Positions 38,711 to 49,548 of a DNA stretch of 64,000 bases are shown piece by piece. The stretch is from the NCBI RefSeq assembly GCF_036785885.1, contig NC_092329.1, forward strand, positions 4,836,001 through 4,900,000, written 5' to 3'. Position 1 is the first letter of the stretch, and every line of letters begins with the position of its first letter. The translations under genes were made by a program, and so were the position numbers. The notes beneath the pieces are model-generated. The model ran no database searches. It was given only the letters and a program-made list of their open reading frames with translations, and had not been told where the DNA came from. The DNA comes from Coffea arabica. Taxonomy: Eukaryota; Streptophyta; Magnoliopsida; Gentianales; Rubiaceae.

Positions 38711-39046
38711 AATTGGACGGTGACGACGACAAGACTTGCAGGCTACTTTGATGTGGCTTCGGGCACAAGCACTGGTGGTCTTGTGACGGCAATGCTTATC
38801 GCTCCAAATGAGAAGAAACGCCCTCTTTTTGCTGCCAAAGAGATCAAGGACTTCTACCTTGACCATTGCCCCAAAATCTTTCCCCAAGCAAGGTAAATTA
38901 CCGTCTAAAAATTAATATCTAGTATTAGTTGTACATTCAATAAAAGAACTTCGTTGTATACTGTTTTCCAATATAATTTTCCACTCTCTAAGGAGAAGGG
39001 GCTCCGAGACGTTAGATCACCAAATGGGCATGTAGCAAAGCGGTAG
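38711..39046 (+). pseudogene. Patatin relic with only exons 2 and 7
   Basis: 38711-38892 is an exon 2 with AG and GT borders, encoding [17 protein letters not shown] and [16 protein letters not shown]. Its beginning is frame-shifted relative to the intact genes (a GACGAC expansion near 38720). About 90 bp later, 38985-39046 matches part of exon 7 ([13 protein letters not shown]) ending in a stop. Exons 1 and 3-6 are absent, so catalytic Asp and the oxyanion loop are gone. The 3' flank (GCATATGGAAAATTAAAATT near 39140) resembles the 3' UTR of gene C. It is a host gene remnant formed by internal deletion. Confidence 0.9.
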
Positions 39047-39544
39047 AAATTACCTTCATAGTTCTCAGAGGTTTTCACTTTGCCCAATTCAACTTTCTTG
39101 TTTAAAGATGCATAATATTACATTGCATGTCGATTATTTGCATATGGAAAATTAAAATTGAATGCACTAACTAGGGAAGAGGTTATAATATCCTGTTAAG
39201 AGGGCAATACTTGTATATATTAAGCAATATGATCATTTGGTAATAATTTTCCAAAACCCGGCCTTTCACATGAGCCTTCATTTGCAGTTTGCAACATTTT
39301 TTTTGCTTTGAGCACTTGATATCTCTACTTTTAGTGAGACTAATCCGAATTCAATCCAGAAAACGCTCGCAAAGTCTGACTATTTTTCCGAAGTGGAGGC
39401 CTTGCCCAAAGCTTTTCAAGTCACCATATGCGAAAAGTAGTTATCGTCAGAACGAAGAGCTTGGAAGACTTCGGAAATGTGTAAATCAACCATATCTGCA
39501 CTGGCTTGGGTGAATGCATCCACCAAGGGAGTGGAATGTCCGGA
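39047..39544. other. 3' flank of the patatin relic
   Basis: 3' UTR-like sequence followed by about 350 bp of unrecognised DNA up to the start of block B. No gene is seen. Confidence 0.4.
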
Positions 39545-41442
39545 AAGTAAAGAAACAAAATGTCAACATGTTTTTCCTATTATTCAATAATAAATAATGT
39601 ATGCACTTGCGCTATGTACTTTGTTACGTCAAACCTTTGCCCATGCCTTTAAGTTAGTTTAACACTGGTTGATATATTCTTTCTTCTTGTCAAAGAAGGA
39701 AAGAGGGTGGCCGGTGAGAAGAAGAGAAATATATATCCTCTATCCTCTGCTTTGTTAATTGGATACAAGTAGCGTAATCAAGTATATCTAAAACATACAC
39801 TTGAAAGAAGTTTCTTCATCAAAATATGATGGCATTGATGGATGCTTTGACATAAAATTTAACATTTTTTTAAAACAAATTCTTAGCTCATTGCTCATCA
39901 AATGTGACATCTTTGCTAGTAATCACCTTTCTGGTGTCTAGATTGAACAACCCATAACCTTTGATTTTATGATCACAGTCAATAAAAATGCAGTTTTCTA
40001 CTTTGTCATCTAACTTTTTCCCGATAGAATTTGGGACATCGGAATAGAGAAGACAACCAAATACTTTCAAATGAGAAATATTTGATTTCTTATTAATTCA
40101 CAACTCTTGTGATGTTTTCTCAAAATTGCATCGCACAAGAGATCTATTAGAAACACAAACAACATAGAAAATAGTTTCTGCCCAAAAACCTTTAGGTATA
40201 TTCTTAATTGATCTCACCATATCCAATAGAGTGCGATTCTTCCTCTACTATATCATTATACTGAGAAGTGTATCTGACTATGAATTGGTGCTTAATTCCA
40301 TGTTTATAAAAAAAATCATTACAAATAGTAAACTCAATGCTTCTCTCAATTCTCAAAATTTTAATAAATTGACTAGTTTGCTTCTCAACATACATTTTAA
40401 AATTTTAACAATATCACATGCATCCTATTTATTTCTTCAAAAATGCACCCAAGTTTTTCTGTTAAAATCATCAATGAAGCTAACAAAATATTTACTACCA
40501 CTATTGTAAGGTAACTCAACTGAGCACAGGCCAAAATGTATCAGCTCTAATAGTTGACTAGCCCACAAAGTCTTGCCTTTAGGAACAGGATCTCTGTCTT
40601 TCTTCTCCAAAATACAAGGCTCACAAGATTTAGCAGAAAAATCAATAGAAGACAGCCCATATACCATATTCTTCTTAGTAAGAAAATTCAAAATCCCAAA
40701 ATCGAAGTGACCAAGATGCATGTGCCATAATCAAATGTCATCAAATACAATAAATTTAAAGTAAGGTAAATAATGACAATTAATTGATCTAGGTCGTAAA
40801 CAACTAGTATTCATCACTACAACAAAAATGGCTTTTGGTGACATGCCTATCAGGACACTTGTTGGTTTGTGTCATTATAGCACTTCTATTATGACACTTG
40901 TTATCAACTCAATAATATACACTCTAATTTTTTTTATTTTATCTGATATAAAAATAATAATGTGCCTTTAGATTACATATCATGACACTTGAGAAAATGT
41001 GAGATATACCAAAAAAAAGAAAGGCACAAGACAACATCATAGTGAATTGGCGGAAGATTCATTTGCTGTGAAACATTCAAAACTTTCAATTTGCCGGGCA
41101 AAACAATTAGTCAAATTTTGCTTGTTCTGATCTCTCTCACAAAAAACACTCTCTCCGCAAACTAACTCTCGGCAAATTATCTCTCAGCCAAGTAGGGGCG
41201 TTAAGACCGGAGCTTTTTGTAGATGGCGCAAGACGATTGCAGATGGGTAACGAAAACCTGAAAAATAATAGACCACCGAGGTACTAAATGAGACTTTCTT
41301 TCACTTTCTTTTCTTTCGCTCTTTCTGGCTCCCGTGACCAGTTAAAGTAAGGAAGAATCAGCCACGGGATTCATCATCTCCGCTTTCAGTTCATTCCATT
41401 CCTCAAGCTCACCACCGTCTTTCTCCCCACAACCGCCACCAC

Positions 41443-42065
41443 CACCACTGCCGGAATGTTATTTCTCTTTTCCCTAGCTACTCTCCTTCTACAATCACCA
41501 ACACCAGCACCAGCACCAGCTGTTCTTTCTCTTCTTCTTCTTCTTCCTATTTTGGGATTTCGATTTCTGACAAAACCATGATTTCTGTTTCGTCTGGAAA
41601 AGCTAAGTCAAACCGATCTTTGTATATTGCAGCTGGGGTGTTTGAGAAATTTACTAAGAGACCAATTAAAGCGGTTATGTTTTCCCAGAGGGAGGCGAAA
41701 GCTTTGGAGGTAGAAATGGTGTATACCCAGCATCTTTTGCTAGGACTTATCGCAGAAGATCGTTTTTCCGGTGGGTTTTTAGGTTCTGGAATCACAATTG
41801 AGATGGGTCGCCAAATCGTTAAGAGCATTTGGCATACCGATATTGATGATAAGGAGGAGAATGGTAAGGGTAATGGGAGTGGTCTTGGTCCTGAGGGGGC
41901 AGAGGTCTCGGCCACGGATGTGCCATTTTCGCCGAGCACTAAGCGGGTTTTTGAGGCTGTTGTGAAGTATTCGAGGATTATGGGGTATAATTATATTGAG
42001 CCGAAACATATTGCCGTTGGGTTGTTCACTGTCGATGATGAAAGTGCTGGCCGTGTACTTAAGAG
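41443..42065 (+). pseudogene. ClpD (ERD1)-like first exon captured in the CACTA element
   Basis: The open frame reads SSSSSSYFGISISDKTMISV, then VFEKFTKRPIKAVMFSQREA, MVYTQHLLLGLIAEDRFSGG, a linker, DVPFSPSTKRVFEAVVKYSR, and IAVGLFTVDDESAGRVLKR. This is the Ser-rich plastid transit peptide region plus the Clp N-domain of a ClpD-type Hsp100 chaperone. It ends at a normal donor (AAGAG/GTAGTA), and the rest of the gene, including both ATPase domains, is absent. The sequence upstream (about 41200-41440) may include source 5' UTR or promoter. The original start codon region appears altered, leaving ATG at 41578 as the first in-frame Met. The frame is otherwise long and open (163 codons from that ATG). 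It could be transcribed as a truncated or chimeric RNA. Confidence 0.85.
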
Positions 42066-42492
42066 GTAGTACATTTTGAATTAGCATATTTTTATCCATG
42101 AATGCTTTACTCACTCAGAATTGCAATTTTTTTAGTGCTTTATATTGGTCTTATATGGACTGTTGAAACTATTGTTACAACTTGTGATCGAAGACAAAAC
42201 TAAGAAGGGATGACAAAACAAGTCAACTGGGAGGTAAAAAGAATCACCCAACTCTGACTGTACATCCTGCCCCTGGGGCTTCCTTTGGCATATCTTCTGC
42301 CTGCTCTTCCCTAAGATCACCTAAGAGCTGCAACACCGATGGAAATGCCCATGAACCCATGCTCCAGAACAATTATCACAGCACCCGAATGCATATGCAC
42401 AGGGTCCAGAGCTCACCTATTGTCTGCAATCTTACTGGTCTTCAGTAGCAGAATAGTGCTTTTGGTCTTCAGCTGTATCCTCAGAATTACTA

Positions 42493-43088
42493 CCGAACAA
42501 GAAACTTCAACTTGTTGGAGTGACAGCAATGCTTATGGCTTGCAAGTATGAAGAAGTTTCTGTCCTTGTCGTTGAAGACCTCATATTGATTTCTGACAGG
42601 GCTTACTCCAGAAATGACGTGCTTGAGATGGTAGGTTTGTTATGGCATCTATTGCCTATGAGTTAATCTTTGATAGATGAAGGTTTCCTTTGTCATATAA
42701 CTAAAATTGAACTGTGGCTCGTTGCAGAAGAGCTTAATGATCAACACCTTGCAGTTTAATCTTTCAGTGCCTACTCATTGTGTCTTCATGAGGTGTTTTC
42801 TTAAAGCTGCTCAATCTGATAAAAAGGTATTGTTTCGTATTTAGTGTATGTGAATTTTTTGCACTATCTTAATCTGCCTAATAACTGGCAATAATCTTCT
42901 GGTGACTAGTTGGAGCTTCTATCCTTCTTTATTGTTGAGCTGTGCCTCATCGAGTATGAAATGCTTAGGTTCCCCCTGTCTTTCTTAGCAGTAGCAGCAA
43001 TCTTTATTGCACAATGCTCTGTCAATGGGTTCAAGAAGTGGACTAAGACATGCGAGAGGCACACAAACTACACTGAAGATCAGCTTTT
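42493..43088 (+). pseudogene. Mitotic cyclin (B-type) exons captured in the CACTA element
   Basis: Three consecutive exons with introns retained. About 42493-42630 reads [20 protein letters not shown] and [19 protein letters not shown]. 42728-42826 reads [20 protein letters not shown] and [10 protein letters not shown]. 42910-43088 reads [20 protein letters not shown] and [17 protein letters not shown]. Borders are GT..AG. These cover the end of the cyclin box and part of the C-terminal cyclin fold of a B-type (B2-like) cyclin. The N-terminal destruction-box region and C-terminal end are missing. Retained introns mean it was captured as genomic DNA, not via mRNA. The 42180-42490 segment between the ClpD and cyclin parts may be a third captured piece but is not recognised. 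Confidence 0.85.
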
Positions 43089-44848
43089 GTAAGTGGTTCC
43101 TTATGCTTTTCACACGTTAATGAATTTTATTGCTAGCTATGATGATCCAATGATCCCAACAAATTTTGTGCATAGGTGGAACCATCTGAAGATTGATGGG
43201 TATTTGTGGTTATAACTGAAGGCTCTAATTTCATTGGAAAGTTTGGAAGCTATTGCAAGTTCTTTCTACTTGTTAGGGAAGAGAATCTTTTAGTTTGTGC
43301 ACATGAGGATCTTTTAGTTTGTCCACAAGAGAATCTTTCAAGTTTGTACTTGTTAGGGATTTGCTATGTTAGTACTTATTACTGACTTTTAGTTCAACAA
43401 ATTATATTTGAGCAATGACTTTTGCTTTTAGATTGCCATATGCATTCTGTTCTTTGAGATAATTTTACAAGTCCTTTGGTTTCTGATTGACGGAATGTAT
43501 AGTAGGGAGCACTACCTGCAGGTTGCTTCTATATCAAAAAAAAAAAAAAAAAAAACTCCTGGCAATTAAAAGTGTTAGCATAGAATTCGATATCCTAATG
43601 TTGTACTATAGCTATCCTGACACTTTCAATTATCAAGACAAGGGATTTTTGTTGGCAGTTGGGATGTTATAACAGCATAGTTTTCCTTGACACATTTGAA
43701 TGCTATGAGCCTATCCCCATATTGGAAGGGACGACACTCGTCCGAGGTGTGAGAAAAGGTAAAGTGTCAGGTTAGATTATCTATACTGACACCTTTAAAT
43801 GCCGTTAAAGGTCATTTTTGTTGTAGTGCATGTACACCTTTGTTATTAGTTCTAGACGTGGATTTACCATTCGTCAAAGTGATACCAATTTTTTCTTTTT
43901 CAAGCATAAGCACTCTTTCATTATTAACAAATTTAACAAAAATCTGAAAGACTATCTGAAAGACTCATCCAAATCAGTAAATATATTTTTATCACCACAC
44001 ATATAGTTACTATAGTCAAAATCCAAAAATCATTATTTTTCTTATTTTCTTCCATTCTTGAGCAAGAAAATAAAATGGTTTCATCATTTTCAATATTATT
44101 CTTTGCCATATTAGCATGCCTAACTTTATTGTTAGAATTGTTCCGGCACTCATTTTTATAATAATCAAATTTTTTACAATTACGGCACTGAATATTATAT
44201 CTACGAGAATTATTATTATTTTCTTGCTTATTATTGGGATTATTGTTATCTCTTTGCTAGTAAAAATTACCTCTGCCTCGGCCTTTAAAATTGTTTCTAC
44301 CCTGGCCTCATCCTCATCCTCTGAAATTTTGATTCCGCTGATTCAAAACATCACTCTTCTATGGCATATATGGCATTTGAACATAGTGCTACTCAAATAT
44401 TATGGTTGAGAAGAATGCTTGATTTTTTATGGCATAATCAAGTTAGTCCTACCAAAATCTATTGTGATAGCATGTCTGCTATTAATTGTCAAAGAATCCT
44501 ATATTTATGGGAGGAGCAAGCACATTGACATCAAGTTTCAATTCATTTCAAACTAGTTTAAAATCAAGAAATTGCTATTGACTATTGCAAGAGTCAAGTG
44601 GCAGATATTTTCATGAAGCCATTAAAGGTGGGAACTATTTTTCAACTTGAAAAAAATGATTGGTATAATGAAATTTGAAGACATTGGTTTCAGGGAGGTA
44701 ATGTAGGATTCTAAACTAAGTATTTTTAGTATTAGTATATTTATTGAGTAGTTTTTTTATGCACTGTCTGGGTACATACAAACGAATATTGATGCATGTC
44801 ACGTAAGTTAATTTCAAATTTGAAGTACATGTAATTTTACATAAGTGG

Positions 44849-46862
44849 CAGACATCTACCTGCTGTTGGTGTAAAAACAAAAATTAATTACACTGACAAT
44901 GGATAAAAACTATAATCCTTATCTATCTAGGAAACTACTTGTTTTATTTTTATTCAATTATGGTTCCCGATTACGTAACTAATCCTTACAGGATTTTATC
45001 ATTCAATGGCCCGTTCTTGGTTCATTGATACAAGTGTGAAAACATTTAGATGGTTAAATAGATGTTTCCCGTCTTTGCAGTTATGTTTCTGGCCTCGGGT
45101 TGTTACTCGTGTTTTCTTGTTTTCAACAGCAAGCCTTGTGGCTTGTTTCTGTGTCCATTGTTTGTGATATATATTTGATTAAATATTATATGAGGGCCTG
45201 CACTTGAAGTCAATGGTTTGCATGCCCGTGGAATTAAATTCCATGGCGCTTCTAGGAAGGAACCGATTCATGGATCTGAATCACCGATGACGCGATTTAA
45301 GTAGTAACTTGATTGCTGATATTCAGAAGAAATGATGCAAACTCGGTTTTCTCAACATCATGATCAGTCATGTACTAGTGCAATGTTTGCTGTGGAACGT
45401 GATCACCGTAAGAATCGACTCTCATCCCTGCAATTAGCTGCGGCTGTTTACTAGTGAAATTTATGAGTTTGAAAGTTTCATATTCAAACGCATTTTCTTG
45501 GAAATGTTCTCTAAATCGTTGGCAGCGTTGTATGGAGATGAAATTGAGAAATCAAGTGTAAATTTTGTCAGAAATCCTTTAACTCATTATTCTCCAAAAA
45601 AAAGTCTACCTCACATGATATAGGTTTAGAGCACGCAGGTAATAAGAGGTCAATCCCTATCATTGTTGTGATTGTTGAAGTACAAAAACATTCGTTAGTC
45701 GCTAAAGAAAAGGAAAACAGAGAAATCGCAAGTTTCTAAATCTCGTTGAGAAAACAAGAGTCTTTAACAGACAGTATCATTTTGCTTCCTCATCCTCCCT
45801 TAGCGTAGGGTAAAAATGTTATTGAGTTTCAAATCAAAAAGTTCATTTCTACCATACAAAGCACAACGGAGGCTACTACTTCTTCTAAAAGCTAAAAGAC
45901 GGACGCAGAGGCTATTCGCAAGAGAGAAGGAAAACATAGAAATGGCAAATTTCTAAATCTCGTTTTAAGATGAGAAAACAAGACTCGTTTTAAGATGGTA
46001 AAAGTGTTATTGAGTTTTTTTTTTTTTGAAGGAATGTTAATGAGTTTCAAATCAGAAAGTTCATTAATTTCTACCATTATATGGTAGGCAAAAAAAAAAT
46101 ATTCACAAATTCTGCTAATTAATGTAGCTATCAGAACAGAAGAATTACCGGGTGGATCGGAAGACCACGGATCATTCATTGTCCTGCAGCCAATCTTTTA
46201 TTTTTTTCCTTTGAAGTTTCCGCCCTCATTTTCTTAATGAAAATGGGCATTTAATAAATGTTAACCACGCCAAACAAGCTGTAACATTTCAATACACGCA
46301 GGCTCAGGGAAACAGCAAGTCTTGATAAAATCGTGTTTCGTGGGAAAATTATACACAAATATTCAACTTGATCAAGTGGAGGGCTTTTTTGACCAAAAGA
46401 AGTTTTGTGAGTCTGTAGAACTTAAGACAAGTGGATCAGTGCCTTTAAAAATAAATGTTTTTCTGAGCCCTGGCATTGGTTTATGGCTTAATTAATTAAT
46501 TAATTAATAAGACATCCACAACCAAATAAAAGTATGCTTTAGCCTAATAAAACGTGGGCGTCTCTGTCTTTTTAACAATAAGTAGAGAGAGTGCCAATAG
46601 AAAGCCAACAATCAACTTTCAAGTTTCAATAAACTCCGTTAAAAAAAAAACTTACAATCCTCTTTAGTTACTATTTTCTTTTCTCAAAGCCACGAAAAAC
46701 TTCTGTGCATGGGTAGGATTTTGAACTTTTCTTTTGCGTACAGGGCTACGGCCCAGTCATAATAGAATAATTGGTCAAATCTTTCAGGTCAAACGTATAC
46801 ACAGGAGGTTCAGTCAACAAAAGAAGATAACAATATATTAATGCTAGACACTTCTGAAACAC
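44849..46862. other. Upstream region of patatin gene B, shared with block A
   Basis: Noncoding DNA collinear with 21538-24259. It contains a local partial duplication (about 45640-45850 against 45905-46085, both with TCTAAATCTCGTT and TTGAGTTT phrases). It lacks the 22646-23437 insertion. No gene is seen. Confidence 0.6.
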
Positions 46863-46870
46863 TATAAATA
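46863..46870 (+). promoter_or_regulatory. TATA box of patatin gene B
   Basis: TATAAATA followed by CCCC, 190 bp upstream of the ATG. It corresponds to 24260 in block A. The leader is shorter than in gene A because A carries an extra stretch around 24308-24340. Confidence 0.7.
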
Positions 46871-47052
46871 CCCCAAGTTCGTCATCATTTTAGTACTCAA
46901 AAAGTTTCAAAAGGGTTTTCATCGCCTTCTCAGTATCTTTGTCATCATATATCTAGCTAAAGGCTGTATTTTACGACTTTAACTCTTCATCTTTAGCTCT
47001 CATATACTTAAGTATCTGCCTTTTGATATTGTATTTAACCTTACAATCTGTC

Positions 47053-49172
47053 ATGGAAAGCCCCAGATCATTTCTACAGCCACCAACCTATGGAAATAGC
47101 ATCACCATCTTAAGCATTGATGGCGGAGGGATCAGAGGAATTATACCTGGAGTAATCCTTGGATTTTTAGAGTCTGAGCTTCAGGTTTGCCAAGCATCAA
47201 TTTTCTTTTCCAATCTTTCATGAAGAGAATAAACCCGATTTGTGACTTTCGCATGCATGCGTTAAATTGCATAGAGTACTCTTATTTGGTGTAATAATAT
47301 TCATGTGATATATGTCTTTGGTGCAGAAATTGGATGGTGAAGATGCGAGACTCGCTGACTACTTTGATGTGATATCGGGCACCAGCACTGGTGGTCTTGT
47401 GACTGCAATGCTTGCCGCTCCAAATGACAAGAATCGGCCTCTCTTTGCTGCCAAAGAGATCAAGGACTTTTACCTTGACAATTGCCCTCAAATCTTCCCG
47501 CAAGAAACGTAATCAGCCTGACTATATACCATCTTCATTGTCCAAACAATTAAGTTACTATATCGACCCGCTAGTGCCAATTAACTAACATGATTCATGT
47601 TCATGGCCAGACACTTAATGCTGGGACAAGCTGAAAAGCTAATTAAAGCCGTGACTGGACCCAAATATGATGGCAAATATCTCCATAATCTGCTCAAGCA
47701 AAAGCTGGGTGAGACCAAGTTGCACCAAACACTGACTAATGTTGTCATCCCTACTTTCGACATCAAATTGCTCCAGCCCACCATCTTTTCCAGCTATGCA
47801 GTTCGTCTCGATCAAACCCTTTCATTTTTTTATCATTGTATTACATGTTCCTTCTAAAAGAAACTCATATTCCGATGTTTTGCATGGCTCAGTTGAAGCA
47901 GCATCCAAGCCTAGACGCCTTATTGAGAGATATATGCATAGGAACTTCAGCTGCTCCCACTTATCTTCCTGCCCATAAATTCCAAACTGAAGATTCTGAT
48001 GGTAGCGTCAAAGAATTTAACCTTATCGATGGTGGCGTGGCTGCTAACAATCCGGTATAATTTATAATCTTTATCGTGTTACTTTGAGAAACTTGGATTG
48101 TGTATATTTTAGCCAAAAAAAAAAAAAATCATTTTTTCTCACGATTAAGGTAAATATGAAATAAAATTTCAGGCTTTAGTTGCAATGAACCATGTGACTA
48201 AGGAGGTTAGCCAAGGAAATTCCGACTTCTTCTCGATTAGATCACAGGAATATACTCGCTTCATTGTTCTATCCTTGGGAACTGGTACAGCGAAAGAGGA
48301 AGGAAAGTATGATGCAGAGCAAGCAGCGAAATGGGGAATTCTGGGTTGGCTCACAAGTGGTGGTTCAACTCCGCTAGTGGATGTATCCTCTCAAGCAAGT
48401 AGCGATATGGTTGACTTTCACCTTTCTACTATTTTTCAAACACTTCAGTCTGAAGAAAATTATTTACGAATTCAGGTACCTACATTCCTCTCTCTCTTTT
48501 GGTTTTCTTTTTCTGCTAACGTATATTAAAATTAGAAAACCTTTTGCTGCTAGTTTTCAGTCTTCTTCCATTGGTTAATGACTTTTCTTGTCCATCACGG
48601 ATGCAGGATGACACATTAACAGGAGACTTGGCTTCCGTGGATGTTGCAACGGAGGAAAATCTACAGAATCTTGTCAAAGTTGGGGAGAATTTGTTGAAGA
48701 AGCCAGTTTCTAGGATTAATTTGCAGACTGGTGTTTTTGAGCCTCTGAATAAAGGCACAAATGAGGAGGCTCTCAAAAGGTAGAAAACAACTGAAGCCCA
48801 TTTTCTTTTACTTAAAAGTATATATTTTTTCGAAGTTAATGCTCTTACCATTCCATTTAGTCAGTTGAAATATTTAAGAATGAACTGATCAAAGAAGAGC
48901 GGCACTCAGAAATTTTCGGTCATAAAAATTGAAAATACTTCATTGTTGAAATTACATTTTTCTTATGTAAATTGGAATAGACGAGAAAATCCCACTTGTT
49001 CTTAACATCACCTATCTTAATTACCAGTTTTTAGTCGCTAGATTCCTTGAGTTTTACCTAAACATGCTTACAAGTTTAATCTTTGCACAGGCTGGCCGAG
49101 ACGCTCTCCAAGGAGAAGCGGCTTCGGGATCTGAGATCACCTACTTCGCATGTGCCAAAGCGCCAGAAATGA
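47053..49172 (+). CDS. Patatin-like lipid acyl hydrolase, gene B
   Basis: Seven exons: 47053-47184, 47327-47508, 47611-47800, 47893-48054, 48173-48475, 48607-48779 and 49091-49172. This gives 407 aa with splice sites and phases identical to gene A. DGGGIRG at 23-29, Ser64 in GTSTG, Asp214 in IDGG: complete dyad. Protein about 99% identical to gene A (differences seen: His171 to Gln, Lys to Gln and Phe to Ser in exon 5, Gly to Arg in exon 7). Introns are also about 99% identical, more than the flanking DNA. Role as for gene A, a cytosolic lipid acyl hydrolase. Both copies look functional, so this may double dosage. Confidence 0.95.
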
Positions 49173-49420
49173 TCCTAATCAGTCCTCAACAATCTATTTA
49201 GGGCTCAACAATTCAACTGAAGTTTTTGTTGTTTGAAGATTTTAATTATTTGTATGAATACAAGTATATAAAATTCCCCCGCTCATGCATGCACGCACGT
49301 GGTGGGGAAGGGATTGTAATTCTTTGCAGTAATGCTTTTGAATGGAATCAATTCATTTATTCGTTTCTAAAGCTCTTCTACACGAACTTTCTTTTGTTGA
49401 TTACTTCAGCGGTTTCTATT

Positions 49421-49533
49421 TTTTTTTTTTAATCAGACTTTTGAAGTTAGTTAATTAAACTTAATTCCAAATTTAACCCTAAAAGCCAGCAACTCTTGAA
49501 ACAAACTTGAAACTTAAGTATCTAACCCCAAAC
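49421..49533 (-). mobile_element. 113-bp retroposed insert with poly(A) tail
   Basis: Flanked by the 15-bp duplication TCAGCGGTTTCTATT (49406-49420 and 49534-49548) and headed by a run of T on the plus strand. Block A has a single copy of the target (near 26845) and no insert. There is no tRNA B box, so it may be a truncated mRNA or non-tRNA SINE moved by LINE machinery. Confidence 0.8.
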
Positions 49534-49548
49534 TCAGCGGTTTCTATT

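Larger units (their letters stand above)
40815..43828 (+). mobile_element. CACTA transposon carrying host gene fragments (Pack-CACTA)
   Basis: 3014 bp with 16-bp perfect terminal inverted repeats CACTACAACAAAAATG at both ends, flanked by the 3-bp duplication CAT (40812-40814 and 43829-43831). The block A copia copy shows the empty site (TATTAATGTATACC near 13823). Subterminal motifs TGACACTT or AAGTGTCA recur at both ends: 40892, 40983, 43618, 43762, and GGACACTT at 40853. TIR, 3-bp duplication and subterminal repeats together define the CACTA (En/Spm) superfamily. No transposase reading frame is visible, so it is non-autonomous. The interior holds a ClpD-like first exon and cyclin exons with introns. 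Confidence 0.93.
39545..44848 (-). mobile_element. Ty1-copia fossil in block B (split by a CACTA element)
   Basis: Same degenerate Ty1-copia sequence as in block A, in pieces 39545-40814 and 43829-about 44848. Piece 1 has minus-strand GAG-pre-integrase and integrase remnants. Piece 2 has minus-strand gag/protease-like sequence and a plus-strand RNase H-like tail. A broken fossil with many disruptions. It shares the internal strand switch with the block A copy. Confidence 0.8.
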
